Position numbers and translations under genes: made by a program. Below the pieces are notes generated by a model. It saw nothing but the letters and a program-made list of their open reading frames with translations. It was not told where the DNA came from and ran no database searches. Positions 7,244-15,450 of a DNA stretch of 64,000 nt are shown here, piece after piece; within the stretch, counting starts at the first letter, position 1; the number at the start of each line of letters is the position of its first letter. Origin of the DNA: Bacteroidales bacterium (GTDB lineage: Bacteria; Bacteroidota; Bacteroidia; Bacteroidales; UBA932); the NCBI GenBank assembly GCA_024401855.1, contig JAKSKH010000004.1, forward strand, positions 1 to 64,000. The letters are read 5' to 3'.

Positions 7244-8404
7244 ATGAAAGTCTGCATCATAGGAGCCGGGGCCGCCGGGTGCTTCTGCGCGATAGAGATA
7301 AAGCGCAGGCGTCCCGATGCCGTAGTGGTCATCTACGAAGCCGGTCCCGCGCCTCTTGCCAAAGTGGCTGTAACCGGCGGAGGCCGGTGCAACTTCACCA
7401 ATTCCTTCGCGCAGGTAAGCAGCCTGAAGGAAGTCTATCCCCGGGGAGAAGCCGTCATGAAACGTGCTCTCAAGCTGTTCAGCCAGCAGGATTGCATGGA
7501 CTGGTTCCTCAAGGAAGGAGTACCCTGCGTAGTGCAGGAAGACCAGTGCGTGTTCCCAAAATCGCAGGATGCGATGCAGATTGTCCACACCCTTGAAAGG
7601 CTGATGTCCGAACTCGGCGTCCGGGTTGTGACCAACAGCAGAGTTTCCGATATAAGGAAATTCCTGGAAGACGGATGCAAAGTTGTCTTCACCGCCGGAG
7701 GAGGACAAATCAGGCCGCTCGACGGACTCGGGATCAACTGCATTCCGCCTGTCCCCTCCCTTTTCACCTTCAGGATAAATGACGGCGGGCTCACCTCCCT
7801 GATGGGCAACGTTGTGGAGCACACGAGGCTCAGCATCCCCGGAACCGCGTTCAAAGCGGAAGGGACGCTGCTTGTAACCGACTGGGGAATAAGCGGCCCC
7901 GCCACCCTCAAGCTCTCCTCATACGCCGCACGCTATCTGGCGGACAATGCTTATCGCGCCCCTCTGATCATCAACTGGCTGGGAGAAGGAGAAGAGTCCG
8001 CACGCGAATGGATAGGGTCGGCAATGAATGAAGACAGGGGCAGACAGCTGGCAAGCGTGCATCCCGGGGGGATTACCTCGAGGTTATGGAAACACATCCT
8101 GCATAAAGCCGGTCTCAGTGAAGACCGGCGCTGGTCTGAACTTGGAAAGAAGGGCACCAACAGACTTGCCTGCGCCCTGACCGCCGATCCATACAGCATA
8201 GAAGGGAGATGCCGTTTCAAGGAGGAATTCGTAAGCTGCGGAGGCGTGGCCCTTGAAGAAGTCAATCTCAGCACACTGGAGTGCAGGAAGATACCCGGAC
8301 TGTATTTTGCCGGAGAGATTCTCGACATTGATGCCGTTACAGGAGGATTCAACCTCCAGGCGGCATGGAGCACAGCAATGACGGTGGCATTGAATATCGG
8401 TTAA
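7244..8404 (+). CDS. FAD-dependent flavoprotein, HI0933/YhiN (BaiN-like) family
   Basis: A 386-residue cytosolic oxidoreductase. MKVCIIGAGAAGCFCAIE at the N-terminus is a Rossmann dinucleotide-binding motif (G-x-G-x-x-G). GGGRCNFTNS (about 49-58) is the hallmark segment of the HI0933/BaiN family, and the C-terminal GLYFAGEILDIDAVTGGFNLQAAWSTA is the second FAD-contact block. Family members are annotated as NAD(P)/FAD-dependent oxidoreductases; the physiological substrate of most is unknown, and bile-acid reduction by BaiN concerns only some members. It stands as a single gene between two close promoter boxes. Confidence 0.88.
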   Translation: MKVCIIGAGAAGCFCAIEIKRRRPDAVVVIYEAGPAPLAKVAVTGGGRCNFTNSFAQVSSLKEVYPRGEAVMKRALKLFSQQDCMDWFLKEGVPCVVQEDQCVFPKSQDAMQIVHTLERLMSELGVRVVTNSRVSDIRKFLEDGCKVVFTAGGGQIRPLDGLGINCIPPVPSLFTFRINDGGLTSLMGNVVEHTRLSIPGTAFKAEGTLLVTDWGISGPATLKLSSYAARYLADNAYRAPLIINWLGEGEESAREWIGSAMNEDRGRQLASVHPGGITSRLWKHILHKAGLSEDRRWSELGKKGTNRLACALTADPYSIEGRCRFKEEFVSCGGVALEEVNLSTLECRKIPGLYFAGEILDIDAVTGGFNLQAAWSTAMTVALNIG

Positions 8405-8410
8405 TTTTCG

Positions 8411-8418
8411 TATCTTTG
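8411..8418 (+). promoter_or_regulatory. -7 box 7 bases before a start codon
   Basis: TATCTTTG matches TAnnTTTG and ends 7 bases before the ATG at 8426, again implying a near-leaderless transcript. It would drive the secreted protein and the glycosyltransferase that follows. Confidence 0.5.
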
Positions 8419-8425
8419 CAGAAAT

Positions 8426-9040
8426 ATGCGTTATCGTATTTTAATCTGTCTTGCTCTAACCGCATTTATCCTCTGCCCGGCGTCCGCCAGGGTCAGGAAT
8501 TTCACTTCCTCATGCGGAAAGCAGAAAACATCCATAGTATGGGATGGCAACATCGTCAAAACAGGAAGTCAGACTGAATACTATACAAGCGGAGCCGACG
8601 GAAAAACCACAGAATGGAGGCTGGTTGACAAATCTGCAGGCACGGATGTCAGAATATCCATGGAGAACGGTTATTATATAATCACCGGCACTTACAAAGG
8701 CGATAAAGTCAACAGGAAGGAAAAGAGCAAGGGGAATCCCTGGTATCAGAAGATAGAAATGAACGGATACGGTCCTCTGAAAGGGTGCAATTCGTTCAAA
8801 TATGAATGTTTCGGTGCGAGGGATCTCAAGTTCTACGTAATGAGCGCAACGGACAAGGGACCCGAAAAGATTGAGGGAAAGAATGCCTTCAAGGTCAAGT
8901 CAACCCTTGCGAACGGGGTCTTCGCGGGGATGTGGTCCTGCAATTTCTTCTTTGATGGCGGAACTTCCGAATACATAGCCTACAAATCCGTTGAAGGAGC
9001 TCCCGGGACGCCGGAAACGACCATCATCTGCATAGACTGA
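8426..9040 (+). CDS. Secreted protein of unknown function
   Basis: A 204-residue protein that I do not recognise. It has a clear signal peptide (MRYRILICLALTAFILCPASA, cut near residue 21) with no lipobox cysteine at the cut site. The mature part has short beta-rich segments, four or more cysteines (SCGK, GCNSF, YECFG, WSCNF) and a C-terminus ending in ETTIICID. Such a pattern fits a small periplasmic or exported beta-sandwich with disulfides. It lies 2 bases before the glycosyltransferase gene, so the two are probably co-transcribed. No function should be assigned. Confidence 0.7.
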   Translation: MRYRILICLALTAFILCPASARVRNFTSSCGKQKTSIVWDGNIVKTGSQTEYYTSGADGKTTEWRLVDKSAGTDVRISMENGYYIITGTYKGDKVNRKEKSKGNPWYQKIEMNGYGPLKGCNSFKYECFGARDLKFYVMSATDKGPEKIEGKNAFKVKSTLANGVFAGMWSCNFFFDGGTSEYIAYKSVEGAPGTPETTIICID

Positions 9041-9042
9041 CC

Positions 9043-10194
9043 ATGAAAGTTCTGTTTATCATCAACAACATGTTCGGCAAGGGCAACGGTCTGTGTTCGT
9101 CCGCAAGAACGACTGTGAAGTATCTTCTTCAGGCCGGTGTGGAAGTCAGGGTAATGTCCATGGAGAATCCTAACAGGAAGGGATATCAGCCGGAATATGT
9201 TCTGAAGAAGTTCCATTTCCCCATTTTCCAGCCTTTCATTGAGAAGATGACCTTCTGCTTTGCCCGTTACGACGCGAAACTTACCAGAGAAGCGCTGGAG
9301 TGGGCGGATGTAGTGCATCTGGAAGAACCTTTCACCATTCAGTGGAGAGCCGCGAGAATGGCAAAAAAGATGGGGGTTCCGTGCGTAAGCACCTACCATC
9401 TCCATCCCGAGAACATTCTGAGTCACCTTTTCCTGGGATGGTCAAGAGGAGCGAATGCGATTCTACTGAAAGCTGCCCAGGCTCTCATCTTTGACAAATG
9501 CACAGATGTCCAGTGCCCTACCCGGAATGTTCTGGAAAGGGCTCAGGATTTCAATTTCAAGGCCAGGCTGCACCTCATCCCCAACGGAATGAGATTTGAA
9601 TCCCCCATTGATGTGCACGAACCCCAGACCGATCCATACCTTATCTTCAGCATAGGACGTCTGTCTGTTGAGAAAGACCAGAAAACCCTGCTCAGGGCCA
9701 TGAGGCATTCACGCTATTCAGAAAGGATAAAGCTTGTATTTGCCGGAAAGGGACCAAAGGAAAAGGCACTCAGAAAGCAGGCGGAGAAACTTGTCAGTGA
9801 AGGGATACTGAAATATCAGCCCGAGTTCATGTTCCTTTCTCCCGAAGAGATGAAAGCATACTCCAGCAAAGCATATCTGTATATTCATTGCGCACCGGTG
9901 GAAGTGGAAGGTCTCTCCTGCATAGAATCTCTCAGGGAGGGAACGGTTCCTGTAATTGCGGAAGCCAGGCTTTCCGCAACGGCGCAGTTCGCCCTCGATT
10001 CAAGAAGCACTTTCCCCGCAAGGGACTGCAAGGCCCTGGCCGAGCGTATAGACTGGTGGATAGAGCATCCGCAGGAAAGGTTGGAGATGGGGCAAGAATA
10101 CGCGCAATCGGTGCTCAAATATGACATTCACAAGTCTATCGAGCAACTGATTGCAATGTATTCTTCCGCTGTAGATTCCGCAAGGAAATCCTAG
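9043..10194 (+). CDS. Glycosyltransferase family 4-like, GT-B fold
   Basis: A 383-residue cytosolic or membrane-associated transferase. The N-terminal half opens MKVLFIINNMFGKGNG (first Rossmann strand and glycine loop) and includes ADVVHLEEPF and VPCVSTYHLHPE. The second domain starts with YLIFSIGRLSVEKDQKTLLRA, the usual GT4 opening, and ends with PVEVEGLSCIESLREGTVPVIAEA, equivalent to the E-x7-E donor-sugar motif. The overall look resembles family 4 enzymes that glycosylate lipids or polysaccharides; donor and acceptor are unknown. Its TAG stop overlaps the stop of the convergent gene in a shared CTAG. Confidence 0.85.
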   Translation: MKVLFIINNMFGKGNGLCSSARTTVKYLLQAGVEVRVMSMENPNRKGYQPEYVLKKFHFPIFQPFIEKMTFCFARYDAKLTREALEWADVVHLEEPFTIQWRAARMAKKMGVPCVSTYHLHPENILSHLFLGWSRGANAILLKAAQALIFDKCTDVQCPTRNVLERAQDFNFKARLHLIPNGMRFESPIDVHEPQTDPYLIFSIGRLSVEKDQKTLLRAMRHSRYSERIKLVFAGKGPKEKALRKQAEKLVSEGILKYQPEFMFLSPEEMKAYSSKAYLYIHCAPVEVEGLSCIESLREGTVPVIAEARLSATAQFALDSRSTFPARDCKALAERIDWWIEHPQERLEMGQEYAQSVLKYDIHKSIEQLIAMYSSAVDSARKS

Positions 10195-11552
10195 AACAGA
10201 TAACCTACGTTCACGTAGAAGGCACCTGTACCGTCCTGATTGTAAAGAGGACTGTTCTTCATCAGGTGTGTGATTGGCATTCCGTATTCCGCCGCAACAA
10301 TGAAGTTCTCATTCATGATGAACCTGAAACCTGTTCCGAACGTGATGTGCGGCGTATCCTTTGTCTGTCCCTTGAGTTTCGCAGGATAAAGCACGGACTC
10401 CTTCAACGCGCTGATATCCCTGCCACGGGTGACCATGGTTCCGTCACTGAAGAAGTTGAAAGCCAGGGCTATGTTCTGTTTGCCGATATTGAACTTAACA
10501 AAGCGCCATCTCAATTCAGCGTTATATGTCGCCATATCAAGGCCATAGGCTCTGGTCCTCATGATTCCTCTGACCGTATGGAATCCTCCCATTCCCTCAA
10601 GATCGGGCTTTTCCCCCATCTGCGTCATATAAGGAAGGGCATAGAACGGAGCTGAACTGCCGAAAGTTCCTTCATAGTTCAGACGGTATGCCAGAGTAAG
10701 GACATCTTGTTTCACAATGGGCACATAATGCCTCCATGTAAGGGAATAACGGTAGTAGGGTATTTTGGATATGAACTTCGGAGCCGCTGTAATGTGCCCC
10801 TCCGCCCATATTCCTCTTGAAGGAGCACCTTCCTTGTCTCTGGTATCATACACCAGTCCGGCACGGATTCCGCTTGAGAATCCACCGTCCGCCTCTTCCT
10901 CACTGAGTACTCCGGAAGCTTTGTAAATGTCATAGAGTGTGGGGCATTCCTCGGGAAATTCCTGTTTTTCGGACTTGCCCTTGTTTATGTTCCCTTTGTC
11001 TATGCTTCCCGTCTTTATATAATTTGCAAATATTCCTGCCTCCCACCTTAAACCCTCAGTGATTTCCCCGAGGAATTCGGTCTTGAAGAGGAATTCGTTC
11101 TTGCGCATCCTGTAGAAAGGAGTGAAGAGGAAGGCATCTCCTGCCTTGCCTGAAGCCACTCTTCCATAATCGTAATATGACTGATAACCGTTGAACCCGT
11201 AGAAATCATAGGCTTTGTCTATATTGGCCCTGAATGCCGAGCACCAGCGTATTCCCGGAATGAGTTCCTTGTTGTCATACCTGATCTGATACAACTGGCT
11301 CCCCTTTGTGAAATAAGAAGCCTCGAGATATACCTTGGAATCGTAGTTCGGATAATTGTGGCCGTCTCCATAATTGAACAGCTGAAGCACGGCTCCTATC
11401 TGGAAACCCTTGTCCGCATCGTATGCGAGAGCCGGGAGCGGTCCGATGTTATATCCTGTCTTGATAATCTGTCCGTTTTCATCTGTCTTGTTGCCTGCAA
11501 AGGCATTCAGGACTGTCGCCGCCATAATGGCAACAGCAATAATTTTTTTCAT
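10191..11552 (-). CDS. Omp85/BamA-type barrel protein without POTRA domains
   Basis: A 453-residue outer membrane protein with signal peptide MKKIIAVAIMAATVLNAFA. It has alternating beta-strand segments and the D15/Omp85 barrel features PSRGIWAEG and VRGIMRTRAYG, the latter matching the conserved VRGF/Y loop-6 motif that locks inside BamA/TamA barrels. The N-terminal region before the barrel is too short for a POTRA domain. Such barrel-only relatives occur in Bacteroidota, but their job is unclear. The gene overlaps the upstream acyltransferase gene by 4 bases (ATGA), suggesting joint production, so a lipid-related or envelope role is a reasonable guess. Confidence 0.75.
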   Translation of the reverse strand: MKKIIAVAIMAATVLNAFAGNKTDENGQIIKTGYNIGPLPALAYDADKGFQIGAVLQLFNYGDGHNYPNYDSKVYLEASYFTKGSQLYQIRYDNKELIPGIRWCSAFRANIDKAYDFYGFNGYQSYYDYGRVASGKAGDAFLFTPFYRMRKNEFLFKTEFLGEITEGLRWEAGIFANYIKTGSIDKGNINKGKSEKQEFPEECPTLYDIYKASGVLSEEEADGGFSSGIRAGLVYDTRDKEGAPSRGIWAEGHITAAPKFISKIPYYRYSLTWRHYVPIVKQDVLTLAYRLNYEGTFGSSAPFYALPYMTQMGEKPDLEGMGGFHTVRGIMRTRAYGLDMATYNAELRWRFVKFNIGKQNIALAFNFFSDGTMVTRGRDISALKESVLYPAKLKGQTKDTPHITFGTGFRFIMNENFIVAAEYGMPITHLMKNSPLYNQDGTGAFYVNVGYLF

Positions 11553-12433
11553 ATCAATTTCTTATAAAAGTTCAGAAGAAGGAAGAACCCGCAGTGGAAA
11601 GGCCACAGTACAAAGAACAGGTAACGGCAGCCGAATCTTACCGTGTTTATCCAGGCCCTGTCCTCGAGATTTCTGGCAAGAATGGCTGTCAGAATGAGAA
11701 TAGGACTGCTTGCCGCCGCGCACAGTGCAAAAAGAGGGAGAGAAAGCAGAGCAAGTATCCTCTTCCACCACTTTCCTGTAACGGGCTTCCTTTCCGGTTC
11801 ATAGATGAGAGGCGTCATCCTCTCTGTAAGTTTTGCGGTGACCTCCGGAGGGGTGTCTCCTTTGTGCACCTCTATCGGGTCTCCTATATTGATGGTCACA
11901 TCTGCCATGAAATCATAAAAGTCGGAATATATCAGGCCTGTAGGGATGATATACACGGGTTTCGGATAATTCTCAGCTGCCAGAAGGGCTATTCTTGACG
12001 CTCCCGTCTTAAGCCTGTGCAGTTCATATCCCGGGAAATGCGTCCCCTCCGGATAAAGGCAGAAGGGAACCCCGTGCTCTATGACATCCACGACTTCATC
12101 AAAGACGGCATTGTTGCCAAGAACGGCCTCCCTGCCGTCATGAGGACGTGCAAGAGGCACCATCTTTATAAATCTCAGAATTTTGGCCACCAGAGGCTTG
12201 CGGAAAATGTCCGCGCGGGCGCCGAAACTCAGGGGCTCCACACTCTTGCAGCAGAGAACCATAGGGTCCATCATCGTGCAGCAATGGTTGGATGCAAAGA
12301 TGAGAGCCCCCTCCGCAGGAATCTTTTCCAGGCCGTTGAACTTCATCTTTCTGAAACAAGTGCGCGCGCACGCATTGGTGTACGCGCGGAGGATGGTATA
12401 GCACACATCCTTCTGCCAGATTTTCTCTTTCAA
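11549..12433 (-). CDS. PlsC-type 1-acylglycerol-phosphate acyltransferase-like protein
   Basis: A 294-residue protein. Motif I is SNHCCTMMDPMV around residues 48-59 (catalytic His50, Asp56), and motif III is FCLYPEGTHFPG with the EGT triad. A further motif follows with P-V-Y-I-I-P-T-G-L. The C-terminal 70 residues contain two hydrophobic segments. These are the acyltransferase motifs of lysophosphatidic-acid and related lysophospholipid acyltransferases acting at the inner membrane. The exact acceptor is unknown; given the divergent sphingolipid gene nearby, another lipid acceptor is possible. It overlaps neighbours by ATGA on both sides (12430-12433, 11549-11552). Confidence 0.85.
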   Translation of the reverse strand: MKEKIWQKDVCYTILRAYTNACARTCFRKMKFNGLEKIPAEGALIFASNHCCTMMDPMVLCCKSVEPLSFGARADIFRKPLVAKILRFIKMVPLARPHDGREAVLGNNAVFDEVVDVIEHGVPFCLYPEGTHFPGYELHRLKTGASRIALLAAENYPKPVYIIPTGLIYSDFYDFMADVTINIGDPIEVHKGDTPPEVTAKLTERMTPLIYEPERKPVTGKWWKRILALLSLPLFALCAAASSPILILTAILARNLEDRAWINTVRFGCRYLFFVLWPFHCGFFLLLNFYKKLI

Positions 12434-13374
12434 GATTTTTTGCTCCTGTTAAATAGATAAGATACGGTGAAGCCGCTGATGATATGCCAGATTCCCCACC
12501 AGGCAGTAATCACGAGCATGCCTCCATGAGGCGGGAAATTGGCGAAGAGGGATGTTCCCAGAAGAAGCACCAGTCCCAGTCCGGAATTCTGGATTCCCGT
12601 TTCGATGGTGAGCGTCCTGCGGTCTTTTCTGGAAACCTTGAAAATCGTTCCGGTGAAGAATCCCACGCAGAGGCATACCGCATTGTGAATGAGTACAACT
12701 AGGAATATGTACTTGATGCATTTGAGGAATGCATCGATGTTGCCAATGAACGACAGCACTACCATTGCTACGAAGAACACGATGCTGAACCACTGGAAAG
12801 GCTTCTTCATCTTTATTGCGAACTTGGGCAGCAGACGGGAAGTGAGTATTCCAAGTCCCAGAGGAACACCCAGAAGAATGAAGATGGTCTTGAAGACGTC
12901 CCACAGAGGGATGACAAGTGTCGGCACCTCTTCGGTCACATCCGTGAAATGAAGGTAAAGATTACCGTACAGCCAGAAATTGAACGGGGTCATGAACACA
13001 GCCAGGGCAGTGCTTATTGCCGTAAGGCTGACGGACAGTTCAACATTTGCCTTAGAGAGGTTGGACATGAAGTTTGAAATGTTTCCGCCCGGGCAGGAAG
13101 CTACGAGTATCATTCCCATTGCCATGGTCCATGATATGGAATCACCGAATGCCAGAGCAAGGCAGAAGGTGAAAAGAGGCAGCAGTACCAGCTGGCAGAC
13201 CACTCCAAGAATTACTGACTTGGGCTGTGTGAACACCTTGACGAAGGTTCCGGGTCTGATTCCCAGCGCTACTCCATACATCACAAATGCCAGAACAATG
13301 TTGATTGCATTCATTCCCCCGGCATTGAGGGTGACGTTAATCGCATCGATGGCGTTGATTACTTCAGGTTTCAT
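12430..13374 (-). CDS. Bile acid:sodium symporter family (BASS) transporter
   Basis: I place the start at MKPEVINAI (13374); an upstream in-frame ATG at 13404 would add ten residues (MRTLQRNCTE) that do not look like part of the family. The 314-residue protein has about nine to ten membrane helices. It carries the BASS features SCPGGNISNFMSNLSKANVELSVSLTA (helix 4 region with the sodium-site asparagines) and IETGIQNSGLGLVL (helix 9 E-x-G-x-Q-N-S motif). It would import an organic anion with sodium; family substrates range from bile acids to pantoate and pyruvate. It is first in a three-gene operon with the acyltransferase and the Omp85-like barrel. Confidence 0.88.
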   Translation of the reverse strand: MKPEVINAIDAINVTLNAGGMNAINIVLAFVMYGVALGIRPGTFVKVFTQPKSVILGVVCQLVLLPLFTFCLALAFGDSISWTMAMGMILVASCPGGNISNFMSNLSKANVELSVSLTAISTALAVFMTPFNFWLYGNLYLHFTDVTEEVPTLVIPLWDVFKTIFILLGVPLGLGILTSRLLPKFAIKMKKPFQWFSIVFFVAMVVLSFIGNIDAFLKCIKYIFLVVLIHNAVCLCVGFFTGTIFKVSRKDRRTLTIETGIQNSGLGLVLLLGTSLFANFPPHGGMLVITAWWGIWHIISGFTVSYLFNRSKKS

Positions 13375-13419
13375 TTCAGTACAATTTCGTTGCAATGTAC
13401 GCATTTTTTAGAAAATATC

Positions 13420-13427
13420 TATATTTG
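13420..13427 (+). promoter_or_regulatory. -7 box for serine palmitoyltransferase operon
   Basis: TATATTTG matches TAnnTTTG and lies 31 bases before the ATG at 13459. A TTG exists upstream (13390-13392) but the 27-base spacing is longer than usual. Confidence 0.5.
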
Positions 13428-13458
13428 TCCCCACGATTAAAACTAAAACCTTTGAGAA

Positions 13459-14652
13459 ATGACTAAGATTCTCGATGAGTCCTGTGCCAGATTCACGGCC
13501 CCGCAGGACTTGAAGGACAAGGGGATATATCCCTATTACCGTCCCATTTCATCCGGGCAGGATCCTGTTGTCACAATGGCAAGCGGACAGAAAGCCCTTA
13601 TGTTCGGTTCAAACTCATACCTCGGTCTGTCCGATGACCCAAGGCTTAAGGAAGCCGCCATCTCCGCAATAAAGAAATACGGTACAAGCTGCTCCGGAAG
13701 CCGTTTCCTCAACGGGACTCTCGACATCCACCTGGCCCTCGAAGAGAAACTCGCAAAATTTGTAGGAAAGGAGGAGGCTGTGACTTTCAGCACAGGCTTT
13801 CAGGTTAATCTAGGCGTCGTTTCCTGTCTGGGAGGACGTGACGGATACATTTTCCTCGATTCCCTTGACCACGCCTGCATAATAGACGGAAGCCGTCTAA
13901 GCTTCAGCAAGGTTCTCAAATTCCCCCACAACGATATGGAAGTGCTGGAGCACAAGATGAGCCTGGTACCTCCGGACGCCCCGAAACTTATCGTGGTTGA
14001 CGGAGTATATTCAATGGAGGGAGATCTGGCCAATCTGCCGAAGATCTGTGAACTTTGTGAGAAGTACAATGCGGAAATCATGGTGGACGACGCCCACGGA
14101 CTCGGAGTTGTGGGCAGGGACGGACGAGGGACCGCAGACCATTTCGGCCTCACCGACAAGGTTGACCTCATAATGGGAACTTTCTCCAAGAGCTTCGGTT
14201 CAATCGGAGGATTCGTCGCCGGCAACCACACCCTCATCAACTTCATCCAGAATTCCGCCCGTTCGCTCATGTTCAGCGCATCAATGCCTCCTGCGAACGT
14301 GGCCACCGTGTCCAGGGCTCTCGACGTCCTTACGGAAGAGCCTGAAAGGATAGAGCATCTGTGGGATGTCACCCGCTACGCCCAGAAGTCCTTCAGAGAC
14401 AGGGGATTCGACATCGGACGCACCCAGTCCCCCATCATCCCCTTGTTCGTACGCGACTCCACCAAGGCCATGGCCATAGTCACCAAGGCTATGGAAGTCG
14501 GAATATTCGTCACTCCCGTAGTGGCTCCGGCCGTTCCCGAGAACGATGCGATGATACGCTTCGCGCTGATGGCCACCCACACCCACGAACATGTGGACGA
14601 GGCTGTGGAGAAACTCTCCGTCCTCTTCAAGGAGTTCGGCATAATAGAATAA
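13459..14652 (+). CDS. spt: Serine palmitoyltransferase (alpha-oxoamine synthase)
   Basis: A 397-residue PLP enzyme that would condense serine with a fatty acyl-CoA to give 3-ketosphinganine, the first step of sphingolipid synthesis. Seen directly: FGSNSYLGLSDDP, GTSCSGSRFLNGT, LDHACIIDG (His138 stacks on PLP), VVDGVYSMEGDLANLP, VDDAHGLGVVGRDGRG (Asp210, His213) and MGTFSKSFGSIGGF with the PLP lysine K244. The family also includes 2-amino-3-ketobutyrate ligase and BioF. From memory, the long runs of identity with Bacteroides SPT (MFGSN, SRFLNGTLD, FSTGFQVN) favour serine palmitoyltransferase. It leads an operon with a reductase 3 bases downstream, which fits the next pathway step. Confidence 0.82.
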   Translation: MTKILDESCARFTAPQDLKDKGIYPYYRPISSGQDPVVTMASGQKALMFGSNSYLGLSDDPRLKEAAISAIKKYGTSCSGSRFLNGTLDIHLALEEKLAKFVGKEEAVTFSTGFQVNLGVVSCLGGRDGYIFLDSLDHACIIDGSRLSFSKVLKFPHNDMEVLEHKMSLVPPDAPKLIVVDGVYSMEGDLANLPKICELCEKYNAEIMVDDAHGLGVVGRDGRGTADHFGLTDKVDLIMGTFSKSFGSIGGFVAGNHTLINFIQNSARSLMFSASMPPANVATVSRALDVLTEEPERIEHLWDVTRYAQKSFRDRGFDIGRTQSPIIPLFVRDSTKAMAIVTKAMEVGIFVTPVVAPAVPENDAMIRFALMATHTHEHVDEAVEKLSVLFKEFGIIE

Positions 14653-14655
14653 GTT

Positions 14656-15450
14656 ATGGTTATCCTCATCACCGGCATCACTTCCGGATTCGGGAAAGCG
14701 ATGGCCTGCAGGCTTTCCGCCGACGGGCACAAGGTTTACGGTACCCACAGGCGCGACACGGACCCTCTGCCCGGAGTCACCTACATCAGGGCTGACGCCT
14801 GCAACGAAGAAGACTGCAGGTCGGCAGTGGATGCCGTACTTGAGAAGGAAGGACGGATAGACGTGTTCATCAACAACGCCGGAATGGGGATAGGCGGACC
14901 TCTGGAGTTCTGTTCACTGGAAGACGCGGCCCGTCAGATGGACGTGAACTGGATGGGGATGGTCAGGTTCCTTCACTTCGTCATCCCCGTGATGCGCAGG
15001 CAGAAGGCGGGAAGGATTATCTGCTTCAGTTCAATAGGAGGCCTCATGGGACTTCCTTTCCAGGGACTGTACTCCGCCTCCAAATTCGCCATAGAAGGCT
15101 ACTGCGAGGCTCTCCGAATGGAATTGAAGGCCTCCGGGATTGACGTGGTGGTGATAGAACCGGGAGATTTCTCCACCAACTTCACCGCAATGCGCAAAAG
15201 TGTGGACCGGCAGGAGGCTTTCGTAGCCTACCCTTCCTACGCAGAATCCCTCAGGAGCATAGAGCACGATGAGACGAACGGTCTCAAACCGGAATTCCTG
15301 GCCTCCAGGATAAGCAGGATAGTCACCTGCCGTCATCCCCGTTACTCATACGTCATATCGACGTTCGAACAATACTCATCAACCATTCTGAAAAGGATAC
15401 TTCCGGCCCGCTGGTTCTCCCGTCTCCTTTCAGGCTACTACAAACTCTAA
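14656..15450 (+). CDS. Short-chain dehydrogenase/reductase, possible 3-ketosphinganine reductase
   Basis: A 264-residue classical SDR: cofactor motif TGITSGFG (6-13), NNAG (73-76), catalytic Ser126 in FSSIGG, Tyr139 and Lys143 in YSASK, and EPGDFSTNF after it. The H-R-R pattern after beta2 fits NADPH. The gene starts 3 bases after the serine palmitoyltransferase stop and overlaps the following kinase gene by one base (TAATG). Reduction of 3-ketosphinganine to sphinganine is the next step after SPT and would be a natural job, but this rests on gene order only; SDR substrate specificity cannot be read from these motifs. Confidence 0.8.
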   Translation: MVILITGITSGFGKAMACRLSADGHKVYGTHRRDTDPLPGVTYIRADACNEEDCRSAVDAVLEKEGRIDVFINNAGMGIGGPLEFCSLEDAARQMDVNWMGMVRFLHFVIPVMRRQKAGRIICFSSIGGLMGLPFQGLYSASKFAIEGYCEALRMELKASGIDVVVIEPGDFSTNFTAMRKSVDRQEAFVAYPSYAESLRSIEHDETNGLKPEFLASRISRIVTCRHPRYSYVISTFEQYSSTILKRILPARWFSRLLSGYYKL

